From Bacillus sp. BHET2 (lineage in GTDB: Bacteria > Bacillota > Bacilli > Bacillales > Bacillaceae_B): a stretch of DNA of 64,000 nucleotides. Location of the stretch: the NCBI RefSeq assembly GCF_005938125.1, contig NZ_VCQN01000001.1, forward strand, positions 310,001 to 374,000. Reading direction: 5' to 3'. Below the pieces are notes generated by a model that was given only the letters and a program-made list of their open reading frames with translations, was not told the origin of the DNA and made no database searches. Made by a program: the position numbers and the translations under genes. Positions 24,086 to 33,353 of this stretch are shown piece by piece (the stretch's first letter is position 1; each line of letters begins with the position of its first letter).

Positions 24086-24865
24086 CTACATGATTCCTGA
24101 ATATTGAAGAATAAGGATTAAGATTCCTAGCGACCATACATAATAGGAGAATATTTTAAGAGAGTGCTTCTTCAAGAAATTAACCATGGTGAGAATGGCG
24201 AAGTAGCCGAATAACGCAGCACTCACCGTCCCGATGACCAAACTTGAGAAAGAAATCGCTTCCACACTTCCTCCTATCATTTCTTTTCCTTGAAGAACGA
24301 TCCCACCTAAAATGGCAGGGGTAGAGAGGAGAAAGGAAAAATAAGCTGCTGTTTCCCGGTCCAATTTCCGGAACAGGCCCGCCGCGATGGTCAATCCTGA
24401 TCTTGATAGCGCCGGGAATATAGCGGCAGCTTGAAAGCTTCCAATCACCAACGCGTCTGTGTAAGAAAGGTCATCCAGCTTTTTATACCCATTTTTCACT
24501 CCATCTGCAAGATACATAATGCATCCAGTTGCAAGAAATTCCCATCCGATCGTCGTTCCGGTCTTTGAAATCGAGTCAAAGAAGTCTTCGAATAGGAATC
24601 CTACAATCACCGCAGGTATGGTACCGATAATAAGTATCCATGATAATTTACTAAAAGGGTTTTTTATCATATAAAGAAGTTCCTTTTGATACACTACGAG
24701 AACAGCGATCAATGTTCCGATATGAAGCATGGTATCCAAATAGAGACCAGCTTCTTCCAGACCGAACGTCAGCCTGCCAAGATAAAGGTGTCCGGTGCTT
24801 GATATCGGAAGAAACTCAGTTAAACCCTGTATGATTCCCAGAATGAAGGCTTCAAATTTACTCAC
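24086..24865 (-). CDS. uppP: Undecaprenyl-diphosphatase UppP (BacA)
   Basis: 259 aa with about eight hydrophobic segments. The two catalytic blocks are intact: QGLTEFLPISSTGHLYLG near the N terminus (catalytic Glu and Ser/Thr) and PALSRSGLTIAAGLFRKLDRE in the second half (Arg of the active site). The enzyme removes a phosphate from undecaprenyl diphosphate on the outer membrane face, recycling the carrier for wall synthesis, and gives bacitracin tolerance. Two in-frame GTG starts (24874, 24865) are possible; spacing to AAAGGA favours 24865. First gene of a uppP-dedA operon. Confidence 0.93.
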   Translation of the reverse strand: MSKFEAFILGIIQGLTEFLPISSTGHLYLGRLTFGLEEAGLYLDTMLHIGTLIAVLVVYQKELLYMIKNPFSKLSWILIIGTIPAVIVGFLFEDFFDSISKTGTTIGWEFLATGCIMYLADGVKNGYKKLDDLSYTDALVIGSFQAAAIFPALSRSGLTIAAGLFRKLDRETAAYFSFLLSTPAILGGIVLQGKEMIGGSVEAISFSSLVIGTVSAALFGYFAILTMVNFLKKHSLKIFSYYVWSLGILILILQYSGIM

Positions 24866-25074
24866 ATTCTTCACTTCCTTTCTGCCAGTAAAAGGACAAA
24901 CTCCTTTTTATACTTATATTCCAATCATCCACGTTTCATGAAGACTGTACGAAATCAAAAAAATCAGATGAGATAATTGTATAAATGGGTGAAACTTTAT
25001 GGTATCCTGCACGTAAATATAAGAGAAGACACAATTGAATGTTACGAAATAGATTTTGAACAGGGGTGAATAAA

Positions 25075-25398
25075 ATGCCAACAAAAGATGAAAGATTAAT
25101 GGCTGCTCTTATTTATATATTAAGTTTCTTCACATTATTCATTGGACCATTGGTCATCTGGCTCATTAAGAAAGATGATTCGGAGTTTGTGGACTTCCAT
25201 GGGAAGGAATATTTCAACTTTCTTATTTCATATGCTGTCTACGGGTTTGTCAGCTCGATTCTGATGGTGGTGCTAATAGGATTTGTGCTCGCCCCGGTCG
25301 TCGGCGTTCTCGCATTGATCTTTACAATCCTCGGTGCCATTCGAGCTTACGAGGGAGAGTATTACCACATTCCAACCATCTTTCGCTTACTTAAATAA
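25075..25398 (+). CDS. DUF4870 (Tic20-like) small membrane protein
   Basis: 107 aa with three or four transmembrane helices. The pattern DERLMAALIYILSFF, GPLVIWLIKKDDSEFVDFHGKEYFNF and IRAYEGEYYHIPTIFRLL is characteristic of DUF4870 proteins, common in bacilli and of unknown function. Start after AGGGGTG. Single gene followed by a terminator. Confidence 0.85.
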   Translation: MPTKDERLMAALIYILSFFTLFIGPLVIWLIKKDDSEFVDFHGKEYFNFLISYAVYGFVSSILMVVLIGFVLAPVVGVLALIFTILGAIRAYEGEYYHIPTIFRLLK

Positions 25399-25405
25399 TT
25401 TAAGG

Positions 25406-25439
25406 AAGAACTCATGGAGATCCATGGGTTCTTTTTTTT
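25406..25439 (+). terminator. Terminator after the DUF4870 gene
   Basis: AAGAACTCATGGA/TCCATGGGTTCTT, 13-bp stem with one G-U, 2-nt apparent loop, then T8. Confidence 0.92.
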
Positions 25440-25481
25440 GTCCTAAGAAAAACATCATAATAAAAGGCTTTTTCGCAAGTA

Positions 25482-25550
25482 TTTCGCAAAGATTGTTGTT
25501 TTCTAACATTGGAGCTGCCAAGGCTCTGTCTATGAGTATGTGCGATAGGA
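25482..25550. repeat. Truncated left end of repeat family B
   Basis: Shares TTCGCAAAGATTGTTG, TTTTCTAACAT and GCTGCCAAGGCTCTGTC with the copy at 20909, but the GC-rich palindrome that should follow is missing. Confidence 0.75.
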
Positions 25551-25626
25551 GGGAAGGACCTCTTGGATGTCAGGAAAAGGATTTTCTTTATTTATGTCGA
25601 ATGTTGGTAGTGGTAGGAGGATCACT

Positions 25627-25890
25627 ATGACAAATCCTAACTATACATTTAAGGTCTTCCAATTGATTTAACATGCCATGAAGTGTTCAAGCAAAATAGT
25701 ACACATTCCTATTATGTTGTGGGAAAATATAGTGGTTTATTTGGTTCTGGTGAAGGAGAATTACCATTCCGCGTGCAAGAGAGGTACATATATTCTATGC
25801 TGGATAACAATTGGAGAATAATCTTATATAAACGTTTTTCCTGTAGAAGTAAAACACTATCTACTACAAACTATGGCGAGGGGGCAATAC
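25627..25890 (+). pseudogene. Possible decayed gene upstream of the patatin gene
   Basis: A short reading frame starting at 25627 (MTNPNYTFKVFQLI) meets a stop; another frame from 25683 continues with 70 codons (SYYVVGKYSGLFGSGEGELP, RYIYSMLDNNWRIILYKRF). Together they look like a protein fragment broken by a frameshift beside the truncated repeat. No family recognised. The second frame overlaps the patatin start by a few bases. A chance frame is possible. Confidence 0.3.
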
Positions 25891-25891
25891 G

Positions 25892-26767
25892 ATGATGGTG
25901 AATGAAACTGGTCTCGTTCTAGAAGGTGGCGGGATGAGAGGGATCTATACGGCTGGAGCACTTGAATATTTCTTGGAACAAGGGATTGAATTTCCATATG
26001 TAATCGGTGTGTCTGCAGGTGCTTGCAATGCAGCGTCCTACTTATCCAAGCAAAACGGCCGTAACAAAAAGGTAAATGTTGACTTCATCCAAGACCCTAA
26101 ATATTTATCTTGGCGTAACTATTGGAAAACGGGAGAGTTATTCGGAATGGATTATGTGTTTGATGAAATCCCTAATAAGCTTGTTCCTTTTGATTATAAA
26201 GCCTTTCATTCGAATTCCACTGAATTCGTTGTCGGGACGACAGATTGCCATTCAGGTAACCCAGTCTATTTCTCGAGAAATGACTATGGTGAAGACCTGT
26301 TGACGATTATTCGGGCATCGAGCTCATTACCTTTCGTTGCCCCGATGGTCGAATTTGGTTCCCGTTACCTCCTGGATGGAGGAATAAGTGATCCGGTTCC
26401 CATCCGAAAAGCGGAGCAGGACGGCTATCGGAAAAATGTTGTTATTCTAACAAGAAACAGAGGATATTACAAAAAGCCGTCGAGGTTTTCCTTTCTTGTG
26501 AAAAGAAAGTATCCACAATTTCCTGAGCTTCATAAAACGATGATGAACCGATACTTGCGTTATAATCAAACAATACAAGAAGTAGAAGAAAAAGAAAAAA
26601 ATGGGGAAGTCTTGATCATTCAGCCTCAGCATCCTCTAAAGGTAAGCCGGATTGAAAAAAACCCACAAAAGCTGGACGAATTATATTGGCAGGGTTACCG
26701 TGACGCCGAATTAAAAATGAAACATATTGTGGAATGGAACCAGTCAAGTTCACTCGTTCAGAGTTAA
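25892..26767 (+). CDS. Patatin-like phospholipase family protein
   Basis: 291 aa cytoplasmic serine hydrolase of the RssA/YchK type. The three signatures are present: oxyanion hole GGGMRGIY (residues about 12-19), nucleophile elbow GVSAG (about 38-42), and the catalytic Asp in LLDGGISDP (about 166-174). The C-terminal third is basic and helical. Family members are predicted lipid acyl hydrolases; substrate unknown. Start ATG 25892 (or 25895) after GCGAGGGGG. Confidence 0.87.
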   Translation: MMVNETGLVLEGGGMRGIYTAGALEYFLEQGIEFPYVIGVSAGACNAASYLSKQNGRNKKVNVDFIQDPKYLSWRNYWKTGELFGMDYVFDEIPNKLVPFDYKAFHSNSTEFVVGTTDCHSGNPVYFSRNDYGEDLLTIIRASSSLPFVAPMVEFGSRYLLDGGISDPVPIRKAEQDGYRKNVVILTRNRGYYKKPSRFSFLVKRKYPQFPELHKTMMNRYLRYNQTIQEVEEKEKNGEVLIIQPQHPLKVSRIEKNPQKLDELYWQGYRDAELKMKHIVEWNQSSSLVQS

Positions 26768-26909
26768 ATGTAAGCGTGGAATCGTCAGGATGACTCACCT
26801 TTTGAAGGGGAGAATTCTTTGGATTCCACCGTTTATTTTTATTCAGATGGTCTTTTTCTTGATTTGTGACATACATATGATAGAGATTCCTTGAAAGGAC
26901 GAGCATTTC

Positions 26910-27605
26910 ATGAACCTCTATCAAATTTACAAGAATGAACAATATACGCTGCTTTTTCGTAGTGTCATGTATTTTCTAATGGGTGTAGGAATGCTAATGG
27001 TGATTCAACAACTTTATTATTTCCCCTTACTTCTATTTATCCCGGCATGCTCAAATTTATATCTCAGCTACAGTGTCAAAAAAGAATTAAGAAAAGCAAA
27101 TCGCTTATTTTATGAAAATATACCTGTATCCCAGCATGCTCTTGTAGGAGTTCAAACGAAGGAGGGCTTCTATTACTTGAAGACAAATGGTTGGTCAGAC
27201 TACCATATTCAAAGGACGTCCCTGATCAATAATCCGAAACATTACCTATTCCACCGAAAGAATAAACGTCCACTGTCATTCGCAAAATGGAGCAGGATCT
27301 TACAAATTGATATAGAAGATAAGAGAATGGGTTTTCGCTTGAAATATCAGAGTGCTACCGCTATTGAATGGCGAAGTGACAAAGGTGACAAGGTTCTTAT
27401 CTATAAAGGGAACAAAAGATGGATTTTGAACTATAATGAAAAAAATTACCTATCCTTGCAAAAAGGATTTCTGCCACAGAGTGTACAAAGGCTATTTGAC
27501 TCCCATCACAGCTACGTTTCATATTATGAAACGTACAGTGAAGACCTGGATTGGCTCTTAATCTTTCTTTGGTATGTAGACAGTGATTATTTCCTTACCT
27601 CATAG
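26910..27605 (+). CDS. Membrane-anchored protein of unknown function
   Basis: 231 aa, start after GAAAGGA. Two adjacent transmembrane helices lie at residues about 15-55, followed by a basic soluble domain rich in aromatic residues (KTNGWSDYHIQR, WSRILQIDIEDKRMGFRLKY). No Cys, no signal peptidase site and no recognised family. It stands alone between the patatin gene and the riboflavin operon leader. Confidence 0.6.
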   Translation: MNLYQIYKNEQYTLLFRSVMYFLMGVGMLMVIQQLYYFPLLLFIPACSNLYLSYSVKKELRKANRLFYENIPVSQHALVGVQTKEGFYYLKTNGWSDYHIQRTSLINNPKHYLFHRKNKRPLSFAKWSRILQIDIEDKRMGFRLKYQSATAIEWRSDKGDKVLIYKGNKRWILNYNEKNYLSLQKGFLPQSVQRLFDSHHSYVSYYETYSEDLDWLLIFLWYVDSDYFLTS

Positions 27606-27857
27606 CTTATCATTTTCCCCAAATGGGGCATCCTAATGAATAGGTTTAGTTAAGTGAAAGGATACATGCATTAAAAATGAATACTTTGATTGGCCAAACA
27701 GAGGATGCTTCTTATTACTGGATGCATTCTTTTTCCCATAGTAACGGCTATCTAATCACACCTTTAGTAGGGAAATTCAATCAATCATACACTTTTGAGG
27801 CAACAAACACGCTATCTCTGTAAAAACTATGATAGAATAATGATAATCGAATAGGTT

Positions 27858-27998
27858 TCCTTCGGGGCAGGGTGAAATTCCCTACCGGCGGTGATGAGCT
27901 ATGCTCTTAGTCCGTGACCCGGCTATTGTTTATTAGACGGTGGATTTGGTGAAACTCCAAAGCCGACAGTGAAAGTCTGGATGGGAGAAGGAACGGCA
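27858..27998 (+). promoter_or_regulatory. FMN riboswitch (RFN element) of the riboflavin operon
   Basis: All conserved RFN blocks are present in order: GGGGCAGGGTGAAATTCCCT, ACCGGCGGTGATGAGC, AGTCCGTGACCCG, the variable P4-like arm, GACGGTGGATTTGGTGAAA, CCGACAGTGAAAGTCTGGAT and GGGAGAAGGA. When FMN binds, the downstream terminator forms and rib transcription stops. Confidence 0.97.
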
Positions 27999-28100
27999 GT
28001 ATTTTTTTGATACTAAGGTGAGATGTCCATACGATGAAATATGGATAATTTATCCTTTTTAACACATCGATAGAATACTTTATTTAGTCATGCCAACTTC

Positions 28101-28135
28101 CCCCAAGTAGAAATAGTACTTGGGGTTTATTTAGT
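28101..28135 (+). terminator. Expression-platform terminator of the FMN riboswitch
   Basis: CCCCAAGTA/TACTTGGGG perfect 9-bp stem, 7-nt loop, then TTTATTTAGTTT, just ahead of ribD. Confidence 0.85.
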
Positions 28136-28174
28136 TTATGAAACAATCTTGAAGCAGGGAAGGGGGTCAATCGT

Positions 28175-29269
28175 TTGAATCATACCCATTATATGAAGCT
28201 TGCACTCTCCATGGCGGAGTCTACTCAAGGTCAAACTTCACCAAATCCTGTTGTAGGAGCGGTAGTGGTGAAAAATGGTGAAATCGTCGGAATGGGAGCA
28301 CACCTCAAGGCTGGCGAAGGTCATGCAGAGGTTCAAGCCATTAAAGCTGCAGGAGAAAAGGCGAAAGGGAGTGATGTCTACGTCACTCTGGAACCTTGTT
28401 CTCATTACGGGAAAACACCTCCCTGTTCCGAGCTACTGATATCAAGTGGAGTAAAGCGTGTCCATATTGCGAGTACAGATCCCAATCCATTAGTGGCGGG
28501 AAGTGGAATTAAGCAGCTGAGAGAGGCGGGTATTGAGGTGTATGTTGGTGAACTTGAGGGAGAAGCACTCGAGCTTAACAAACATTTCTTTCATTTTATC
28601 CAATCCGGCACCCCTTATGTCACCCTTAAGACAGCTGTTACATTAGACGGAAAAACGGCTTCAGCTTCAGGGGATAGTAAATGGATTACATCAGAAACAT
28701 CACGAACAGATGTCCACTATGATCGTCATCGGCATGACGCGATATTAGTAGGAGTCAATACCGTCATTCAAGATAACCCACACCTTACCACCCGTTTGCC
28801 CCAAGGTGGAAAAAACCCCATTCGAATTATTTTAGATACTTATTTACGAACACCTCTCCACTCACATGTAGTGGAAGATTTAGAAAGTAACACCATCATC
28901 TTCACGGGGAATTCTGTCAATGAAGAACAGAAACGACCCTTTTTGGACCGAGGTTGTGAAATCATTTCCCTTGAAGGAGAAAAGATCGATATTCGCACTG
29001 TATTAAAAGAACTCGGTGACCGGCATATGGTTTCCCTTTATGTAGAAGGTGGTTCTACCATTCATTCTACCTTTTTAAAGGAAAAAGTCTTTCAGGAATT
29101 GATTATGTATATGTCACCTAAACTCGTAGGAGGTAGCTCTGCTTTCACAAGCTTTGGAGGAGAAGGATTTCCAACCATTGCAGAAGGGTTGGAAATGGAA
29201 ATTGCCTCCTTTAAACGAGTAGGGAAGGATATCAAAATTGTAGCTATACCTAAGAGTGAACCTTTGTGA
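28175..29269 (+). CDS. ribD: Bifunctional diaminohydroxyphosphoribosylaminopyrimidine deaminase / 5-amino-6-(5-phosphoribosylamino)uracil reductase
   Basis: 364 aa; TTG start behind GGGAAGGGGG. The N-terminal deaminase domain has the zinc site HAEVQAI (His, catalytic Glu) and PCSHYGKTPPC (two Cys). The C-terminal NADPH reductase domain begins about residue 147 (VTLKTAVTLDGKTASASGDS, then VEGGSTIHSTF). It carries out the second and third steps of riboflavin synthesis from GTP. First gene of ribD-ribE-ribBA-ribH, under the FMN riboswitch. Confidence 0.96.
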   Translation: MNHTHYMKLALSMAESTQGQTSPNPVVGAVVVKNGEIVGMGAHLKAGEGHAEVQAIKAAGEKAKGSDVYVTLEPCSHYGKTPPCSELLISSGVKRVHIASTDPNPLVAGSGIKQLREAGIEVYVGELEGEALELNKHFFHFIQSGTPYVTLKTAVTLDGKTASASGDSKWITSETSRTDVHYDRHRHDAILVGVNTVIQDNPHLTTRLPQGGKNPIRIILDTYLRTPLHSHVVEDLESNTIIFTGNSVNEEQKRPFLDRGCEIISLEGEKIDIRTVLKELGDRHMVSLYVEGGSTIHSTFLKEKVFQELIMYMSPKLVGGSSAFTSFGGEGFPTIAEGLEMEIASFKRVGKDIKIVAIPKSEPL

Positions 29270-29282
29270 AAGGGGGAGAAGG

Positions 29283-29939
29283 ATGTTTACTGGAATCATT
29301 GAAGAAATTGGGTTGATCGAACATATGAAGAAATCTTCCTCTTCCATGGAACTTACGATTTCTGCGAGCGGCATCATGGAAGACGTTCATATCGGGGACA
29401 GCATCAGTGTGAACGGAGTTTGTTTAACCGTTACATCATTCAGCTCCAGGCAATTCCAAGTGGACGTGATGCCTGAAACCTTTGAAGGGACAACATTGCG
29501 GACACTTTCCCGTGGTCAGAAAGTGAACCTGGAGAGAGCCATGGCAGCTAATGGCCGTTTTGGCGGGCATTTTGTCAATGGACATGTAGACGGGATAGGT
29601 ACCATTATCAGAATAGAGAAAGTCGAAAATGCATGGTATATGGACATTTCCATTCCGGAAAATCAGAGTCATCTGTTTATCATGAAAGGCTCTGTCGCTA
29701 TAGACGGTACTTCCTTAACCGTGTTTGGTGTGAAAAAGAATGCGATAACGATTTCGTTGATTCCTCAAACGAGAGGAGACACCGTACTTGGCGAGAAGAA
29801 AGTAGGGGATCGTGTCAATATTGAATGTGACGTGATGGCAAAATATTTTCATCGCTTTTATGAGGCAAAGGAGCAGTCCAATAGCACATCAAACAGCCTC
29901 AGCTATGATTTTTTATCTCAAAATGGTTTCGCTGACTAA
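29283..29939 (+). CDS. ribE: Riboflavin synthase alpha chain
   Basis: 218 aa. Two homologous barrel halves, each with its signature: MFTGIIEE and SVNGVCLTV in the first, GHVDGIGTI and [11 protein letters not shown] in the second. The enzyme dismutates two 6,7-dimethyl-8-ribityllumazine molecules to riboflavin. ATG 29283 follows GGGGGAGAAGG; it lies 14 bp past the ribD stop. Confidence 0.95.
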   Translation: MFTGIIEEIGLIEHMKKSSSSMELTISASGIMEDVHIGDSISVNGVCLTVTSFSSRQFQVDVMPETFEGTTLRTLSRGQKVNLERAMAANGRFGGHFVNGHVDGIGTIIRIEKVENAWYMDISIPENQSHLFIMKGSVAIDGTSLTVFGVKKNAITISLIPQTRGDTVLGEKKVGDRVNIECDVMAKYFHRFYEAKEQSNSTSNSLSYDFLSQNGFAD

Positions 29940-29955
29940 GAGGAGGGGTTGTCCC

Positions 29956-31149
29956 ATGTTTAATAAGATTGAAGAAGCACTTGAAGATTTACAGGCAGGA
30001 AAAGTGGTCATTGTCGTCGATGATGAAAATCGCGAAAATGAAGGAGACTTTATTGCACTATCCGATAAAGCGACTCCGGAAGTCATTAATTTTATGGCGA
30101 AAGAGGGAAGGGGCTTAATATGTGCACCGATAACCGAAGATCTTGCACAGAAATTAAAGCTTTCCCCAATGACTATGTCAAATACCGACCCTCATGGAAC
30201 AGCCTTCACCATCTCGGTTGACCACAAATCGGCAACAACCGGAATTAGTGCATATGAAAGATCTGCTACCATTCAGGAGTTATTGAATCCAGCTTCAGCG
30301 CCAGAAGACTTCAAACGTCCAGGTCATGTGTTTCCGCTTGTAGCGAAAAAAGGTGGAGTATTAAAGAGGGCAGGCCATACAGAAGCAGCCATCGATTTGG
30401 CGCACTTATCAGGCGCAGAGCCTTCTGGCGTTATATGTGAAATCATGAATGAAGACGGGACGATGGCAAGGGTGCCTGAATTAATGAAGCTTGCCGAGAA
30501 GTGGGATCTAAAGATCATCTCTATTGAAGATCTCATCCGTTATAGAAGGAAAAAAGAGAAGCTTGTGACAAGAGAAGTGGAAATAGATCTTCCTACTGAA
30601 TTTGGAAACTTCAAAGCGGTAGCGTACACTGAAAATCTTACAGGAAAAGAGCATATTGCCCTTGTGAAGGGGGATTGGTCAGAGGATGAAGACGTGCTTG
30701 TTCGCGTGCACTCCGAATGCTTAACTGGAGATGTATTTGGATCCAATCGCTGTGATTGTGGTCCGCAGCTTGTCACTGCTCTTACCCAGATTGAAGAACA
30801 AGGAAAAGGTGTTCTCCTATACATGAGGCAAGAAGGCCGCGGAATTGGACTAATCAACAAATTGAAGGCCTATAAGCTTCAAGAAGAAGGCTATGATACG
30901 GTTGAGGCCAATCAAAAACTGGGCTTTGGAGACGATTTAAGGGAATATGGAATCGGAGCACAGATATTGAGGGATTTAGGTATAGTGAAAATGCGTCTAC
31001 TCACTAATAACCCAAGAAAGATTGCTGGAATCAACGGATACGGCTTGGAAATAGTGGACCGGGTTCCGATTCAAATGCCGGCGAAATTCGAAAACGAAAA
31101 GTATTTAAAAACAAAACACGCAAAATTAGGACATATACTTAAATTTTAG
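29956..31149 (+). CDS. ribBA: Bifunctional 3,4-dihydroxy-2-butanone 4-phosphate synthase / GTP cyclohydrolase II
   Basis: 397 aa behind GAGGAGGGG. The N-terminal DHBP synthase domain (about 1-200) has [11 protein letters not shown] for metal and substrate binding and [10 protein letters not shown]. The C-terminal GTP cyclohydrolase II domain has the zinc cysteines in [18 protein letters not shown] and the RQEGRGIGL motif. It supplies both starting branches of riboflavin synthesis. Confidence 0.96.
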   Translation: MFNKIEEALEDLQAGKVVIVVDDENRENEGDFIALSDKATPEVINFMAKEGRGLICAPITEDLAQKLKLSPMTMSNTDPHGTAFTISVDHKSATTGISAYERSATIQELLNPASAPEDFKRPGHVFPLVAKKGGVLKRAGHTEAAIDLAHLSGAEPSGVICEIMNEDGTMARVPELMKLAEKWDLKIISIEDLIRYRRKKEKLVTREVEIDLPTEFGNFKAVAYTENLTGKEHIALVKGDWSEDEDVLVRVHSECLTGDVFGSNRCDCGPQLVTALTQIEEQGKGVLLYMRQEGRGIGLINKLKAYKLQEEGYDTVEANQKLGFGDDLREYGIGAQILRDLGIVKMRLLTNNPRKIAGINGYGLEIVDRVPIQMPAKFENEKYLKTKHAKLGHILKF

Positions 31150-31161
31150 GAGGAACATACA

Positions 31162-31632
31162 ATGAAAACAATTTATGAAGGTAATTTAGTAGGGTCAGGA
31201 TTAAGAGTGGCGATTGTCGTTTCGCGCTTCAACGAATTTATCACCTCAAAACTTTTAGGTGGAGCAGAAGATGCCTTGAAAAGACACGGAGTGGAAGAAG
31301 GAAGCGTCTCGGTCACATGGGTGCCAGGAGCATTTGAAATCCCAATGATCGCCAAGAAACTTGCCCGTTCAGGGAAATATGATGCTGTGATTACACTTGG
31401 AACAGTCATCAGGGGAGCAACAGCTCATTTTGAATACGTAAGCGGTGAGGTTGCCAAAGGAGTGGCTAATCTCGGATTACAGGAGGATATCCCAGTCATC
31501 TTCGGCGTATTGACAACAGATACCATTGAACAGGCAATCGAAAGAGCCGGAACAAAAGCCGGGAACAAAGGTTGGGAAGCGGCCGTATCCGCCATTGAAA
31601 TGGCTAACCTTATTCGCGAAATCGATAAATAA
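31162..31632 (+). CDS. ribH: 6,7-dimethyl-8-ribityllumazine synthase
   Basis: 156 aa. Active-site blocks are [23 protein letters not shown] and [14 protein letters not shown] with the catalytic His. In bacilli 60 subunits form a capsid around riboflavin synthase. Start 12 bp after ribBA with an AGGAGG site. Last gene of the operon before a terminator. Confidence 0.96.
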   Translation: MKTIYEGNLVGSGLRVAIVVSRFNEFITSKLLGGAEDALKRHGVEEGSVSVTWVPGAFEIPMIAKKLARSGKYDAVITLGTVIRGATAHFEYVSGEVAKGVANLGLQEDIPVIFGVLTTDTIEQAIERAGTKAGNKGWEAAVSAIEMANLIREIDK

Positions 31633-31640
31633 GAAATCCC

Positions 31641-31677
31641 AAAGCCTTGTCTCCAATCTTGGAGCCAAGGCTTTTTT
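31641..31677 (+). terminator. Terminator of the riboflavin operon
   Basis: AGCCTTG/CAAGGCT with inner CTCC/GGAG pairs, then T6. Confidence 0.92.
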
Positions 31678-31753
31678 GGAGGGACGGACCTCAGAAAATG
31701 TATAAAGTAAATCTGTCTAATATAGACCCAAGTTTCACTCTTGAAAATATTTA

Positions 31754-31782
31754 TTGGCAAACGTCAGACCTTTTGCTAAAAT
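31754..31782 (+). promoter_or_regulatory. Sigma-A promoter of the purine permease gene
   Basis: TTGGCA, 17-bp spacer, extended -10 TGCTAAAAT. A GC-rich hairpin (CTCCCCCTA/TAGGGAGGAG, about 31795-31816) follows in the leader. No purine riboswitch core was found. Confidence 0.65.
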
Positions 31783-31853
31783 AGTATTTTGTGGCTCCCC
31801 CTAATATAGGGAGGAGCGGGTAGGGAGAGGGCAGTTTTATAGGAAGATTATGT

Positions 31854-33143
31854 ATGAAAGCACGTGGAGGTATTTTTCAATTAAAGAATCACGGTACCAC
31901 GATGAAGCAGGAGATGATGGCAGGTGCAATTGGTTATTTTACCATTGTCTACATCATTGCTGTAAATGCTTTAATTCTTTCTGAAGCTGGAATTCCATTC
32001 GAAGGAGCGGTCATGGCGACCATTCTTGCTTCCTTCGTAGGGTGTTTGGTGATGGCCTTTTGGGCAAATGCGCCAATCCTTTTGGTTCCAGGTATGGGGA
32101 TTAATGCCATGTTTACATTTACACTTGTCAAATCATCCGGCTTAACGTGGCAGGAAGCTTTAGCTGTGGTAGTGATTTCAGGAATACTCTTTATGATCAT
32201 TGCATTTACAAAGCTTGCAAAAGTATTATCAGAAGCTATTCCCAAAACATTAAAAGAAGCCATTACCGTTGGGTTAGGGATGTTTCTAATGTTTATCGGT
32301 CTTGAAAAGGGTGGTCTCATTCAAAGAGGAGACAGTGCCATTATCATGATTGGTGACTTTGGGGAATTAAAAGTGTTGGCGACCGTGCTGACATTCCTAG
32401 TGACGATTTTTCTTTTCTTACGCAATGTAAAAGGTCAATTTTTATGGAGTATCGCCTTTGGTACATTACTGGGGTTCATCTTTGGAATTGAGCCATCGAT
32501 ACAATCAAGCTCATTTCAATTGAGTGAATACAGCCAGGTTTTCGGTCAAATATCCTTTAGTGCCATTATGGAAATCCCGTTTTGGATTGCGGTTTTTTCT
32601 GTTACAATGGTGCTAGTATTTGAAAATATCGGTCTGGTTCATGGACATCTGGATATGATCGATCAACCCCATAAATACCCTAAAGCCTTCCAAGCAAATG
32701 CTTTTTCTGCCTTTACTTCTGGATTCTTCGGAACGAGTCCGACAGTATCTACGGTAGAAAGTGCTGCAGCTATGACGGCAGGTGGTCGTACCGGCTTAAC
32801 AAGCTTGACTACTGGAGTATTATTCTTAGGTTCAGTATTGTTCATTCCTTATTTAAAGTGGATTCCAGATCATGCAATAGCTCCGATTCTAATTATCATT
32901 GGTGGCTTAATGATTCAGAATATACGACATATGGATCTTCGTGATTTAACAGAGGCTTTTCCAGCCATTTTCATCATTGCGATGATTCCGTTTACGTATA
33001 GTATCGCAGACGGAATCGCCATCGGCTTTATTCTGTACCCAGTTTTGAAACTGGCTACTGGTAAAGCGAGAGAAGTATCCATTCCTCTATATATTATCGC
33101 TGCTCTGTTTCTTATGAATTTCTTCGTTCATTCGATTCATTAG
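31854..33143 (+). CDS. AzgA-type NCS2-family purine permease
   Basis: 429 aa, about 12 to 14 hydrophobic segments. The AzgA signatures are MAGAIGYFTIVYIIAVNALIL, the APILLVPGMGINAMFTFTLV helix, TLKEAITVGLGMFLMFIGLEKGG, and the substrate-binding FGTSPTVSTVESAAAMTAGGRTGL. B. subtilis PbuG and PbuO (hypoxanthine/guanine and related purines) belong here; which purine is moved cannot be told. It is a monocistronic unit with its own promoter and terminator next to the rib operon. Confidence 0.88.
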   Translation: MKARGGIFQLKNHGTTMKQEMMAGAIGYFTIVYIIAVNALILSEAGIPFEGAVMATILASFVGCLVMAFWANAPILLVPGMGINAMFTFTLVKSSGLTWQEALAVVVISGILFMIIAFTKLAKVLSEAIPKTLKEAITVGLGMFLMFIGLEKGGLIQRGDSAIIMIGDFGELKVLATVLTFLVTIFLFLRNVKGQFLWSIAFGTLLGFIFGIEPSIQSSSFQLSEYSQVFGQISFSAIMEIPFWIAVFSVTMVLVFENIGLVHGHLDMIDQPHKYPKAFQANAFSAFTSGFFGTSPTVSTVESAAAMTAGGRTGLTSLTTGVLFLGSVLFIPYLKWIPDHAIAPILIIIGGLMIQNIRHMDLRDLTEAFPAIFIIAMIPFTYSIADGIAIGFILYPVLKLATGKAREVSIPLYIIAALFLMNFFVHSIH

Positions 33144-33151
33144 AGCTGTAA

Positions 33152-33199
33152 AGAACTCAAGTGGAGGTGGCTATCATAGCCACCTCCACTTGAGTTTTT
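33152..33199 (+). terminator. Terminator of the purine permease gene
   Basis: A perfect stem of about 20 bp (AACTCAAGTGGAGGTGGCTA and its complement) followed by T5. Confidence 0.95.
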
Positions 33200-33353
33200 C
33201 AATGAACGAAAAGTAAAATTATGCAGGTTAAGGAGCACAAATGCTGTCATATTCCGTGGACTTTCCACATATTTCTTGTTAATATATTAGTAATTATGAT
33301 TCTTTTATACTATTTAACTGGTAGTTACTAGTGATAAAGCAGGAGTGGGTTTG

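Noticed and set aside
31790..31853. Purine riboswitch before the purine permease
   Set aside because: The leader is only about 65 nt and lacks the three-way junction core; only a simple GC-rich hairpin is present.
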